From CAILZL01 sp963748005 (GTDB lineage Bacteria > Pseudomonadota > Gammaproteobacteria > Steroidobacterales > Steroidobacteraceae), in contig CAVVHH010000002.1 in NCBI GenBank assembly GCA_963748005.1, forward strand, positions 2,046,001-2,110,000: a stretch of 64,000 nt of DNA, read 5' to 3'. Positions within the stretch are counted from its first letter, which is position 1; every line of letters starts with the position of its first letter. Under the pieces are notes generated by a model, which was not told the origin of the DNA, searched no databases, and saw only the letters and a program-made list of their open reading frames with translations. This document shows, piece by piece, positions 56,117 through 64,000 of this stretch. Position numbers and translations under genes: made by a program.

Positions 56117-56162
56117 TTCGGTTTGAGCGTGTCGAAGCTTGCTTCTGCAGGCTCAGCCCGAA
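56117..56162. repeat. REP-like palindrome
   Basis: TTCGGTTTGAGC at 56117-56128 is opposed by GCTCAGCCCGAA at 56151-56162; the 22-base arms match at 17 positions around a two-base centre. It resembles the widespread GTTCGGGCTGAGC-type intergenic repeats. It sits eight bases after the MITE-like element. Confidence 0.6.
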
Positions 56163-56527
56163 CTGGAGAAGACCGTCCTTAATGTTCCGACTTAATTAAA
56201 GCCGCAAAAAACCACAATGGAGTTGGAAACAAACTAATGTGGCTTTCGGCCCTGAGCAGTCACTCGACCCTAGACGCCAATTTTCCAGAGATCGGACATT
56301 CGAGTACCGCTTGGTGAGTCTACGGCGGTGTGGATTCCAAGACATTCAGATTGACAAGCTCTTTGCTTGGCGGCAGAAGCGGCAAGGTTTTCGGCGAAAG
56401 CGTTGCTGCCAAGAACGACATTGACGCTGGGCAGTCTTTCTGGCGCTGCCAACGATTCCCAGCATGTGAAGGTACCCTACGTATATGATTGGTCAGTGAT
56501 TAGGGAGCGCTCGGGAGATAACAAAAA
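56163..56527. other. Leader of the two-gene island, no gene seen
   Basis: No confident gene is present; the short open frames lack family resemblance. The base composition is more AT-rich than the flanking metabolic genes. The segment presumably holds the promoter of the following pair. The only clear signal is GGGAGA at 56513-56518, a likely ribosome site. Confidence 0.4.
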
Positions 56528-58192
56528 TTGGACATTAGAACTGCATGGGTTAAGCCACCCCCTCAGGTAGGTGGGTTGGATCATCTTGCCGTACAAGCGC
56601 CATGTATCAGTGTTTACGGACGCCTGCTGCCGGGCATCACTAACGTTACTGACCGCGCCCGGTACTATTCTTTCTATCCGTGGCTGCTCTGGGCATTCGA
56701 CAAGCGCGGCTACACCAAATTTGATGACGACTTCGTTGAGCGATTTCGACGCGCCGATTGTCTTTTCTCCCTGATCGCCGAGCGCCATGCGGCAGTTTCA
56801 GAAGATGCTCGCGAGGATCATGCGACCGCTGTTGTGGGTAGCAATACGCTTTCGCCCGTGGCCAACGGATTGGATTCGGGGGGTAGTACGACGCTGTCGA
56901 AGTACTCCCTCCGTACAGGCGCAGACATTCGCTACTTTAAGAACAAGCTGGGCGGTCTCGGCCAGTACTACTTGGGTGTGTTGAGAGAACTGGCTATCCT
57001 CGACGGTGACACATCAAGCGGCGTTCGGTACACACGGCAAGTTGGACAGTTTGTAGCTGAGCACATGGGTGAGGGATTCAACGGCGAGCTTTTCATGGAC
57101 GTTGTTGAATCGGACCTAGTCAGTGCAAAGCAGTTAGATGACCTGAGTGGCCTTTGTCCCTGTCAATTAACTAAGAATATTGGCGAGGCAAGCATCCTCA
57201 GCGACTTGTTCTTCGTCCGGAGTAAGTTTTACGACGTTGACGCACTACCCCGGCGCAGGTCGCTGCAACTGATTCTGCATTTGGCGGGCGAGTTATTAAA
57301 TGAAGAAATCGGCCTGTATGAGGAAACATTTCGCGGCTGTGCTTACGCTGGTGCGTTGCCCAGCGGAAAGCCTTGGTTACCACCCATTTCATTGCTAAAC
57401 ACCAAGGAGAAGTGGGCGATCTATTCACGGAACGAATTGCTGTCCATCGCAGTCCAGGGACTGTTCACTGTCTTGCTCGATGCATATCAGGAATCTGGTC
57501 TGCATTTTGACTCAAGCGCTGAAGTTGCAGACTGGTTCGTATCACAGCCGGAAGCTATCCAGGCGCTCGTCCAACTAGGGCCGGACCACACGTTATCAAC
57601 CTGCATCAATACTTGCGGCACCTGGCTCCCACCGCTCGCCGAGTGGACACATGCAACTCACGAAGTAATGTTGGCCGAGGATATTGCTCAGTTGTCCCGA
57701 CAGGCGAGTTCTGAGGAGAGTCGCCGCGACATTGTGGTCGCGTCACTTAGGGTGCTAGTTGCGCTGGCTCACAGAAAAGTAGGTCATGAGAATCCCTATG
57801 GGGACATGATTTTTGACGAGAGCTTCTTTCGGTATTACCCGATCAACTTGGTATCGTTCAATGCACACACGGCCAGTACATGGTCCTCATTAACCATGTG
57901 CGACCTGCTTCGCTGGTTGCTGCTGAACTGGGGAATTGAGCTTCACCTGCGAGTCGCGCTGAGGAAACTTCGAGGCCAATCGCAATCGACGTTCCGGATC
58001 CGGCCGACTGAGGACCGGGGATTGGAGGTTATTGAAGTGCCGCCAGCCGTCCATACCCGACCCCGCTTCAATCAGGCCGTACGTGTACTTAGGGATATTG
58101 GAGCGCTCAAGCGAGTCGAGAAGGACGGCGTGGATAACTGGATACCAAGTGACCTTGGCTTGGCGATGCTGGAGTTAGGCGATGCACCCTAA
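56528..58192 (+). CDS. Uncharacterised protein, partner of PLD-like protein
   Basis: A 554-residue protein of no recognised function, without signal peptide or membrane helix. The N-terminal segment (about 15-60) reads GGLDHLAVQAPCISVYGRLL then PGITNVTDRARYYSFYPWLL, a compact motif-rich block likely to define the family. The middle is helical, with CPCQ near 211. The C-terminal 60 residues (RVLRDIGALKRVEKDG) resemble a winged-helix fold. The TTG at 56528 is used because GGGAGA lies upstream and later starts would delete the conserved block. It overlaps the PLD-like gene by 11 bases, so the products probably act together. Codon use differs from the neighbours, suggesting transfer. Confidence 0.75.
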   Translation: MDIRTAWVKPPPQVGGLDHLAVQAPCISVYGRLLPGITNVTDRARYYSFYPWLLWAFDKRGYTKFDDDFVERFRRADCLFSLIAERHAAVSEDAREDHATAVVGSNTLSPVANGLDSGGSTTLSKYSLRTGADIRYFKNKLGGLGQYYLGVLRELAILDGDTSSGVRYTRQVGQFVAEHMGEGFNGELFMDVVESDLVSAKQLDDLSGLCPCQLTKNIGEASILSDLFFVRSKFYDVDALPRRRSLQLILHLAGELLNEEIGLYEETFRGCAYAGALPSGKPWLPPISLLNTKEKWAIYSRNELLSIAVQGLFTVLLDAYQESGLHFDSSAEVADWFVSQPEAIQALVQLGPDHTLSTCINTCGTWLPPLAEWTHATHEVMLAEDIAQLSRQASSEESRRDIVVASLRVLVALAHRKVGHENPYGDMIFDESFFRYYPINLVSFNAHTASTWSSLTMCDLLRWLLLNWGIELHLRVALRKLRGQSQSTFRIRPTEDRGLEVIEVPPAVHTRPRFNQAVRVLRDIGALKRVEKDGVDNWIPSDLGLAMLELGDAP

Positions 58193-60731
58193 ACTCTCGC
58201 TACTCGATGAATTGCGTAGGGGCGGCTATGAATCTTCGCTGATTACGACCTTCAATGCCTATCTGCCGTTTTACGAAGAGGTCGTTTTGCGGCGTCTTAT
58301 GAGCGCAGGGGTTCGGCATAACGTGCTGATGATGGATTCGCAGCAATACGCAGCTTCGCTGGGTAGCCATCCACCGCGCCTGGCCGGTCGCCGGTACACG
58401 CTGCTTCCTGTCGATGTTCCGGGAGCATTTCATCCCAAACTTATTTTCCTCGTGGGTAAGAGTAAGGGGCTCGTAGCAATTGGCAGTCACAATATGACGC
58501 TATCCGGTTTTGGCTTTAATCGTGAACTAACGAATGTAGTAACGATTAAAGGCGCTAACGACTCAGCAGGTATTGCCGTTGCGCGAGATGTTTGGAAGGA
58601 GGTCGAGTTGTGGCTGGAAATCGCGTCCAAGCATGTACCTGGGCAAGTGGTCGACATGGTGCTGCGAGTTAAAGAATCAGCACCATGGCTAGATACGGAA
58701 TCTGTTCCAGACGAAGCGATCAAAGTTATTGCGGGTCGTCCCGGCGGCAAGCCGCTATGGGAACAATTCACACAGCTAACCTCTGGTAGTGCTACTGACA
58801 TCCTGTTAAGCGGCGCCTTCTTTGATGAACAGCTAAAATTCATAGAAAGAATCAAACAGAATCTGAAGCCGAACCACCTAGTGATCGGTGTTGACCCTAA
58901 GTCAGTTCAAATTTCAAATAAGGCAAGATCGCTTCTTGACGTATCGCTAGTTAACGCCAGCACCCTCGCAGCAGAAAAGCCGGCACAGGAAAAAGGTACC
59001 GGTTATTTACATGCGAAGGCCATATTCGTACGTCAGACAGATGGCGAAACGATCTTCGCCTCCGGCAGCGCTAATCCCAGCACGCCCGCGTGGCTGGCGA
59101 CCGATACAACCGGCAACGTAGAGTTGATGCTGGTACGTCGAGGTGAGAGCGCAGTGCTTGCTGCTGAAGAAACGGGGTTCTTGGGCCTCCTCGAGATGCC
59201 GGTGCTGGATGATAATGACTGGACTGCCATTCACGAGAATCACACAAAGAACAAGGTATCCGAGCCACCAGGCTACGCTAGCGGGATCGCAGTTGTTGAG
59301 GATGGGGCAGTCCATATCCAGATGGCACTACTCGACCATCTGGTTGATCCGGAGTTCGTACTGCTGAACGAACAAGGCCAGGAGGTCGATCGGTCAAAGC
59401 GTGTCCATGTGGGTGGCAATCATGCGCTAATTGAATTCCCGCCCGACAAGCTGACGACGGCAGTAATGCTCGAGTGTTTCATCTCCGATCAACTGGTGTT
59501 GAAATTGTTGTTGCATCATTCACGCGCCATCGAAGAGCAGGCTCGCACTGGTGTCCAGCGTAAGTTCAAGGAGGCGCTGCTGAGTCTGAACAGTGGCTCA
59601 CCCAATTTCGCGCTGCTACTGGAGTGTTTGGACAAGATGTTATTTTCAGATGAGCGCAATGCGTCTGCCCCGCTGCTCCGTGAAGCTGGCGCGCGGGACC
59701 AGTCAGAAACCGAAGACAACCTTGATCCAGGGTCCTTGGCAATCGATGTAAAAGACATAAAGAAGAGAAAATCCAAGCGGCGCTTGCTCCACACCGGCGA
59801 TCTGGCGTACTTGCTGGATACCTTGATCTATCACCTCAAATATCACGAAGAAAAAGCGATCGAGGAGCTGGATCGGTTTGGTCGAAATGAAGAGGAGCAG
59901 GTCGATTCCGACGATGAAGACGACTCAGTCGCGGCGAGGGAACTGGTAGATGAACAGAACCAGCTTTTAGCTCTTTGCCATTCAAAAGTTCACACTGTGG
60001 TTAATCGCATGTTGGCTCAATTTGCAGCATATACAGCCGGCAAACAGCCGCTCGCCAACGTGATAGTGCGCCTGCTGGGGGTCTTGGCAGTTCTTCGCGA
60101 ACTCCGATCCTGCGATGGGCGTTCTACTTGGGTCGAAAAGGGTCAGACCGCAGTACCTGAAGAGGAGCGTGTTCGGTTGCTGAATACCGTCATGCTCACT
60201 CTGTTCGAAGGTAAGACCTCGCTACTGAACCTCGATCCTCTTGGCGAGGAGTTCGCGCAGAGCGACGATGTGGCGCGTCTTAAGGGTCTTGTGCTCTGGC
60301 TGGCCTGGGACTGCGGCCTGACGCTGGACCTTCGTAAGCCTTTCATGGAAGACATTGAGGATCGGCGCCAACGACTGCTAGAAAATGCCATGGTATTGGC
60401 CTTGGCTCAGCTCATTCGTAATGACGATGTGGTGATTGACGAAGCGCGCCAAAGCATCGGCAGCCTCTCCACCAGTGAGATGGAATGGCTCAAAGACGTA
60501 GAGAAGCTGGCTTCGCAATGTGAGTCACTCCAGTCTGGTCGCGAAGGTCTGAGAGATGCCGTCCATGCGGAGCCGGGTGACATCGCCATCCACAAGACAG
60601 TGAAAAACTGGACGCTTCGGATCGTCGACAGTAGCGATGAGGAACGCATCTCGCTGATCAAGCTGGTCGATTCAGATGACGATCTGATCCCGTTCAAGGC
60701 AGATCACGTCTTGGTAGGAAAGCTTTCGTAG
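58182..60731 (+). CDS. Large PLD-like protein with two HxK motifs
   Basis: An 849-residue cytoplasmic protein. The N-terminal third contains two phospholipase-D-type half-sites: FHPKLIFLVG with GSHNMT (His84, Lys86, Asn104) and LHAKAIFV with ASGSAN (His277, Lys279, Asn298). This is the HxK...GSxN arrangement that makes one PLD active site, used by lipases and by nucleases of restriction and defence systems. Residues about 565-580 are strongly acidic (EEEQVDSDDEDDS). The C-terminal half is helical and unassigned. The ATG at 58182 lies inside the end of the partner gene, with GGAG seven bases upstream. A nuclease or effector role in defence is inference. Confidence 0.8.
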   Translation: MHPKLSLLDELRRGGYESSLITTFNAYLPFYEEVVLRRLMSAGVRHNVLMMDSQQYAASLGSHPPRLAGRRYTLLPVDVPGAFHPKLIFLVGKSKGLVAIGSHNMTLSGFGFNRELTNVVTIKGANDSAGIAVARDVWKEVELWLEIASKHVPGQVVDMVLRVKESAPWLDTESVPDEAIKVIAGRPGGKPLWEQFTQLTSGSATDILLSGAFFDEQLKFIERIKQNLKPNHLVIGVDPKSVQISNKARSLLDVSLVNASTLAAEKPAQEKGTGYLHAKAIFVRQTDGETIFASGSANPSTPAWLATDTTGNVELMLVRRGESAVLAAEETGFLGLLEMPVLDDNDWTAIHENHTKNKVSEPPGYASGIAVVEDGAVHIQMALLDHLVDPEFVLLNEQGQEVDRSKRVHVGGNHALIEFPPDKLTTAVMLECFISDQLVLKLLLHHSRAIEEQARTGVQRKFKEALLSLNSGSPNFALLLECLDKMLFSDERNASAPLLREAGARDQSETEDNLDPGSLAIDVKDIKKRKSKRRLLHTGDLAYLLDTLIYHLKYHEEKAIEELDRFGRNEEEQVDSDDEDDSVAARELVDEQNQLLALCHSKVHTVVNRMLAQFAAYTAGKQPLANVIVRLLGVLAVLRELRSCDGRSTWVEKGQTAVPEEERVRLLNTVMLTLFEGKTSLLNLDPLGEEFAQSDDVARLKGLVLWLAWDCGLTLDLRKPFMEDIEDRRQRLLENAMVLALAQLIRNDDVVIDEARQSIGSLSTSEMEWLKDVEKLASQCESLQSGREGLRDAVHAEPGDIAIHKTVKNWTLRIVDSSDEERISLIKLVDSDDDLIPFKADHVLVGKLS

Positions 60732-61142
60732 ACGTAGACGGTTCCGGGCACGGCGTTAGCGGTAATTCGCGCGAGCGATACGCTTCAATGACTTTCAATT
60801 ACTGGTTTGGAACAGCATTGACGTCCGCTCCGGGTCGTTAGTGTCGTTCTTGTTCTCGACTATATTTGCTGGGAACACTGGAATTGGTACACCTCTGGGC
60901 TTCGACGACCGCGCGAGTCTCGCCTGCTTCTTGGCGACATGGTCTTCAATGATGATCTGATTGCTCTCCAGACGTGCATCGCAACCTTGGTGAATCCATC
61001 CGGCGCGCGTGCCTAGAACATCAGGATGCTGGAGTTCATCGTGGACTTGGCTGCCATCCAGCGATATATGAGCGTATCGAACTGGCCCATGTTGACAGCC
61101 GTGCGCCGTGCGATGGCGAACGGCTGTCGGGAAAGCACTGTT
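60732..61142. other. Island right flank, no gene seen
   Basis: A 411-base gap between the PLD-like gene and the convergent lactonase gene. Short open frames on both strands at about 60974-61140 have no recognisable family. They may be decayed mobile-element sequence or chance. No hairpin-plus-T terminator is evident. Confidence 0.35.
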
Positions 61143-62309
61143 TCAATTGGCAAGAAACGCGAACACGGCCGGACTTGGAATCGACATGGATTCACCGGTC
61201 GGTGTCAGCTTTCCAGTCGAACGTTCAACGCTGAACACCACCACCGAATTCGAGACATCGTTGGCGAGCAGCAGCCAGCGTCCCGTGGGATCGAAGGTAA
61301 AACTGCGCGGTGACTTGCCTTGCGCGGCAATGCGCTGAATTTCGGCGAGCTTGCCGGTGCTCTTGTTCACTTCGTACACGACGATGCTGTCCTGATCGCC
61401 GCGCAACGTTAAATACAGAAAGCGACCGTCGCGCGACATGCCGATTTCAGCCGAGCTCTTGGCATTGCCGGTATACCCGGCGGGATATGCTGGCACGGCC
61501 TCAACGAGTTGCAGGGTCGCCTGTTTCGCATCCCAGCGATAGATCAGCACTTCGGCGCTGAGCTCAGTGTTCACATACAGGAATTTTCCATTCGGATGAA
61601 ACACCTGATGGCGCGGACCCGTGCCGGGCTGTGATGCCACAAAGGGTGTTGCTGCCGGTGTCAGCGCGCGTGTTTTCCCGTCGAAGTGATAGACGAAGGT
61701 GCGATCTGCGCCCATATCGGTTGAGATCAGGTAACGGTTCGTGGGATCGACAGCGGAGGAGTGGGGGTGAGGTGCGGCTTGCCGGGGATGCGGGCCGGTG
61801 CCGTATTCCTTCTGGCTTGATGCAACCGGTCCAAGCTGTCCGTCCGACAGAACAGGCACGGCTGTTACATCACCACTGGCGAACGAGGAACCGAACAGTG
61901 TTTTTGATTTTGCATCCAGATACAGATAAGTCGTGTCTCGTCCACCGGAGCTGACCCGGTTGAGTTCCTTCAACGTGCCCGTGGCTTTGTCTGCTGCAAA
62001 GCTGTGAATGTTTGAATTCACCGTCAGACCACCTTCGGCATTCGCCACCGAATACACCACCGGCAGTTTCGGATGTGTTACCACCCAGGCGGCATTCTCC
62101 AGTTCAGCCTGAAGACCAATCATGGTCAGCTTGCCGGTGTTGCTGTCAAAACGAGCGGCATAAACGCCCACTTTGGGACGCGGCGTACCTGCAGCAGGCG
62201 GGGCGCCTGCACGCGTGCCTATGTAGAGCAGGTTGCTGGTGGCTTCTTTGGCTTGCACTGTCAGCGCCACCAATCCAAGGCACAGTGCCACGAATGTCTG
62301 TCGTTTCAT
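61143..62309 (-). CDS. Secreted lactonase-fold beta-propeller (6PGL-like)
   Basis: A 388-residue seven-bladed propeller of the lactonase/YbhE-type 6-phosphogluconolactonase family, here with a signal peptide (MKRQTFVALCLGLVALTVQA). It has blade motifs such as LLYIGTRAG near 27-35, YSVANAEGG, APHPHSSAVDPTNRYLISTD, GPRHQVFHPNGKFLYVNTEL and SPRSFTFDPTGRWLLLAND. True cytosolic 6-phosphogluconolactonases are not exported, so a periplasmic sugar- or aromatic-lactone hydrolase is more likely. It is 12 bases downstream of the ceramidase-like gene on the minus strand, probably in one operon. Confidence 0.87.
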   Translation of the reverse strand: MKRQTFVALCLGLVALTVQAKEATSNLLYIGTRAGAPPAAGTPRPKVGVYAARFDSNTGKLTMIGLQAELENAAWVVTHPKLPVVYSVANAEGGLTVNSNIHSFAADKATGTLKELNRVSSGGRDTTYLYLDAKSKTLFGSSFASGDVTAVPVLSDGQLGPVASSQKEYGTGPHPRQAAPHPHSSAVDPTNRYLISTDMGADRTFVYHFDGKTRALTPAATPFVASQPGTGPRHQVFHPNGKFLYVNTELSAEVLIYRWDAKQATLQLVEAVPAYPAGYTGNAKSSAEIGMSRDGRFLYLTLRGDQDSIVVYEVNKSTGKLAEIQRIAAQGKSPRSFTFDPTGRWLLLANDVSNSVVVFSVERSTGKLTPTGESMSIPSPAVFAFLAN

Positions 62310-62321
62310 CGTTGGTTTCCT

Positions 62322-63644
62322 TCAGAGATGCTTGTTGATCATGTCCACTACAGTGTTGACGATGCCATTCTCGACACAGCCACGCACAGCAGAGTTGCTT
62401 TGAACTTCAGCGGTGGGCGTGTCATAGGCCGCATCATCGACGAAGTAACCGGTGCGGTCGTTCGCCATCGACACCATGATGGTGTTGGCCAGCGGCGAGG
62501 CCTGCTTGAGATGATAGTAGATGTTGGTCAGCACTTCGCCCGATACCGATGCCAGCGCGATCTTGTCGATCAGAATCAGGCTGAGGCGGATGGGCACGCC
62601 GGTGATCTGTTCCGGCTTCATGCCGCCCAGCTGGAAGTACTGGTGCTCTCTGGCGCCCTCGCGCAATGGGCAGGTGATGATGCGTTCTTCGGCTGACACC
62701 TTGGTCGCCGCAATCGTCGGCCGGATCTGGTTGGCGACGCGCACGACTTCCGCGCCGAGCATGAAGCCCTGCGCGTTCATCACCTCGAACGCAGCCGGGC
62801 GTTTGTCCTTGTTCTCGGCAGCGGTGGGCAGGTCGTAAATCCGCGGGTCCTGATCGCCGCCGGGGCCCATTGTGAATAGCGCGACCACCTTGTCGCCGTA
62901 CTGCTGCTCGACATAGCGCTCGGCCGCGCCGGGCAGGTCGCCGCTGACCATCTTCTCGCGGCGCGTCACCACCGGGTGCACACCGTAATTGAACATCACT
63001 GCCAGCGGTTCGCCCGCCAGTGTCTCGAACTTGAGCACCCACACGGTTTTGTCCGAAGGACCGTTCTCGTTGACGCCATAAACCCAGCCCTTGGGCGTAT
63101 AGACATCGCGGTTCACATTGACGTCGGCATGGCCGGTACCGAGTCCTATGCGCGCCGGTTGCAGCGCCGCCTTGGCCTGCTTGAGCGCGGCAACGATGCG
63201 GTCGTTGACGAAGCTGGTGTAGACATCGACTTCAGGTCCACCGGTCTTGGCATTGGCGCCCGGTGTGCGATTGCCCAGCATGGGCGCGCTGTGATCGTGG
63301 GTGGCAGCAATGATGATGTGGCTGGCGGGAATCCCGAGTTCCTTCTGGATGCGCTCGCGCACCGGCAGCGTATTGCCCAACTGGTTGTTGTCGAGTGACA
63401 CCAGCGCAACGGAGTTGCTGCCGTTGTCGATGATCACTACGCGGGCGAAGATGGGGTCGTGCACACCGATAAAGTTTTCACCGTCATTCGGATTCACCTT
63501 GATCAGACTCGTAGGCGTGATATCCAGCTTGGCCACGCCGACACGCAGAGCGTTTGCGTCCGCTGCCCAGAGCGATTGGGTTGACAGCGCCAGCAAGCAA
63601 CACGCCGAGCCCAGCAGATTGGCGATCAGGCCGCGATTATTCAC
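62322..63644 (-). CDS. Secreted neutral-ceramidase-like hydrolase
   Basis: A 440-residue paralogue of the protein at 52039. The GTG at 63644 is preferred: GGGGGAGG precedes it by five bases and it opens a signal peptide ending near SLWAAD, while the longer frame to 63770 starts with unrelated sequence. The mature start LRVGVAKLDITPTS and metal-site region AATHDHSAPMLGNR match the ceramidase N-terminal domain. Again the C-terminal domain is absent. It probably forms an operon with the lactonase-fold gene. Whether the substrate is ceramide or another amide is unknown. Confidence 0.85.
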   Translation of the reverse strand: MNNRGLIANLLGSACCLLALSTQSLWAADANALRVGVAKLDITPTSLIKVNPNDGENFIGVHDPIFARVVIIDNGSNSVALVSLDNNQLGNTLPVRERIQKELGIPASHIIIAATHDHSAPMLGNRTPGANAKTGGPEVDVYTSFVNDRIVAALKQAKAALQPARIGLGTGHADVNVNRDVYTPKGWVYGVNENGPSDKTVWVLKFETLAGEPLAVMFNYGVHPVVTRREKMVSGDLPGAAERYVEQQYGDKVVALFTMGPGGDQDPRIYDLPTAAENKDKRPAAFEVMNAQGFMLGAEVVRVANQIRPTIAATKVSAEERIITCPLREGAREHQYFQLGGMKPEQITGVPIRLSLILIDKIALASVSGEVLTNIYYHLKQASPLANTIMVSMANDRTGYFVDDAAYDTPTAEVQSNSAVRGCVENGIVNTVVDMINKHL

Positions 63645-63913
63645 ATTAACCTCCCCCGGATATTGTTCGTAATTAGTCTTGTATTGGTGGGACTGGGCGA
63701 TGCACAACCAGTCGACCACGTCGCCAAGTCTGTCCGATGTGAAGCCACATCTAAATACCACGGGCAGCAAAATTGCGCAGATTGAATCACCGGGTCTTTA
63801 CAATCGATCCATGTGTGAAGCGGAAGCGACCCACAATTCGCATGTCAGCAGTTGCAGCGACTGCGTGACCGGGTTCTGTAAAGAAATGACAACAATCCAC
63901 CTGGGGTAAAGAC

Positions 63914-64000
63914 GTGCGTTCAGTTCATCGCATCATCACCATATTCGTGGTGATCTTCACACTGTATCTGGGCGTCACCGGAACGCTGATCCAGCTGGTC
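63914..64000 (+). CDS. PepSY-type membrane protein, truncated by window edge
   Basis: Only 29 codons are inside the window, starting at a GTG with GGGG seven bases upstream. They read VHRIITIFVVIFTLYLGVTG followed by TLIQLV. This is the first helix of PepSY-associated membrane proteins, with His after the start and the TG-L motif. These proteins often neighbour TonB receptors and siderophore uptake genes. The rest lies beyond the edge. Confidence 0.6.
   Translation, partial: MRSVHRIITIFVVIFTLYLGVTGTLIQLV

Noticed and set aside
60974..61338. Several short overlapping frames on both strands near the lactonase gene end
   Set aside because: They overlap each other and the real minus-strand gene, and none shows a recognisable family.
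1..64000. CRISPR arrays, tRNA, rRNA and phage integrase genes
   Set aside because: No regularly spaced direct repeats, cloverleaf-like sequences or integrase motifs were noticed; a dedicated scan would be needed to exclude small RNAs.

Overview
The window is bacterial, gene-dense and fairly GC-rich. It looks like part of the chromosome of a Gram-negative proteobacterium. Evidence is five TonB-dependent outer-membrane receptors, a FecI/FecR-type sigma/anti-sigma pair, many Sec signal peptides, a lipoprotein cytochrome and Rho-independent terminators. The receptor subfamily and its many secreted esterases recall aquatic or soil gammaproteobacteria such as Steroidobacteraceae. That placement is inference: there is no rRNA gene or taxonomic marker here.

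Layout. 0.3-2.5 kb holds a membrane-anchored XRE regulator, a DUF3500 protein and a secreted EF-hand protein. 2.8-11.4 kb holds a large receptor, an esterase with an N-terminal Ig-like domain, a type-B carboxylesterase, a GlcG/HbpS-like protein, a periplasmic metallo-beta-lactamase-fold hydrolase and a dienelactone-hydrolase-like enzyme. 12.4-18.0 kb holds the ECF sigma factor, FecR, a receptor with an STN signalling domain, and cytochrome b561. 18.4-23.5 kb holds DUF6152, its usual partner protein, two more type-B carboxylesterases and a cupin. 24.1-38.8 kb holds a receptor, a minus-strand set (cytochrome-c lipoprotein, double ABM protein, solute-binding protein), an MFS carrier, an S9 peptidase, another receptor, gluconate permease and gluconokinase. 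38.9-44.5 kb holds two tandem MDR oxidoreductases, a polytopic spermidine-synthase-like protein and a 2OG-oxygenase-like protein.

44.8-52.0 kb is a plausible metal-related unit: a receptor, a secreted PHP-domain protein with a His/Asp-rich stretch, then three overlapping genes for a membrane-anchored PPIase-like protein, a HupE/UreJ family protein and a HEAT-like protein. 52.0-55.9 kb returns to degradative functions: a ceramidase-like protein, a second GlcG-like protein and a tannase/feruloyl-esterase-family protein.

55.98-61.1 kb is an insertion-like region. A 130-bp MITE-like element with a 4-bp target duplication and a second palindrome precede two overlapping genes (554 and 849 aa). The second protein has two phospholipase-D-type HxK motifs. 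Neither protein fits the surrounding metabolism, and the pair is the best candidate for an undescribed system, possibly anti-phage defence. The window ends with a secreted lactonase-fold propeller, a second ceramidase-like protein and the first codons of a PepSY-type membrane protein.

Overall picture (inference): receptors import oligomeric or esterified organic compounds, secreted esterases and lactonases hydrolyse them, and oxidoreductases, cytochromes and transporters process the products.
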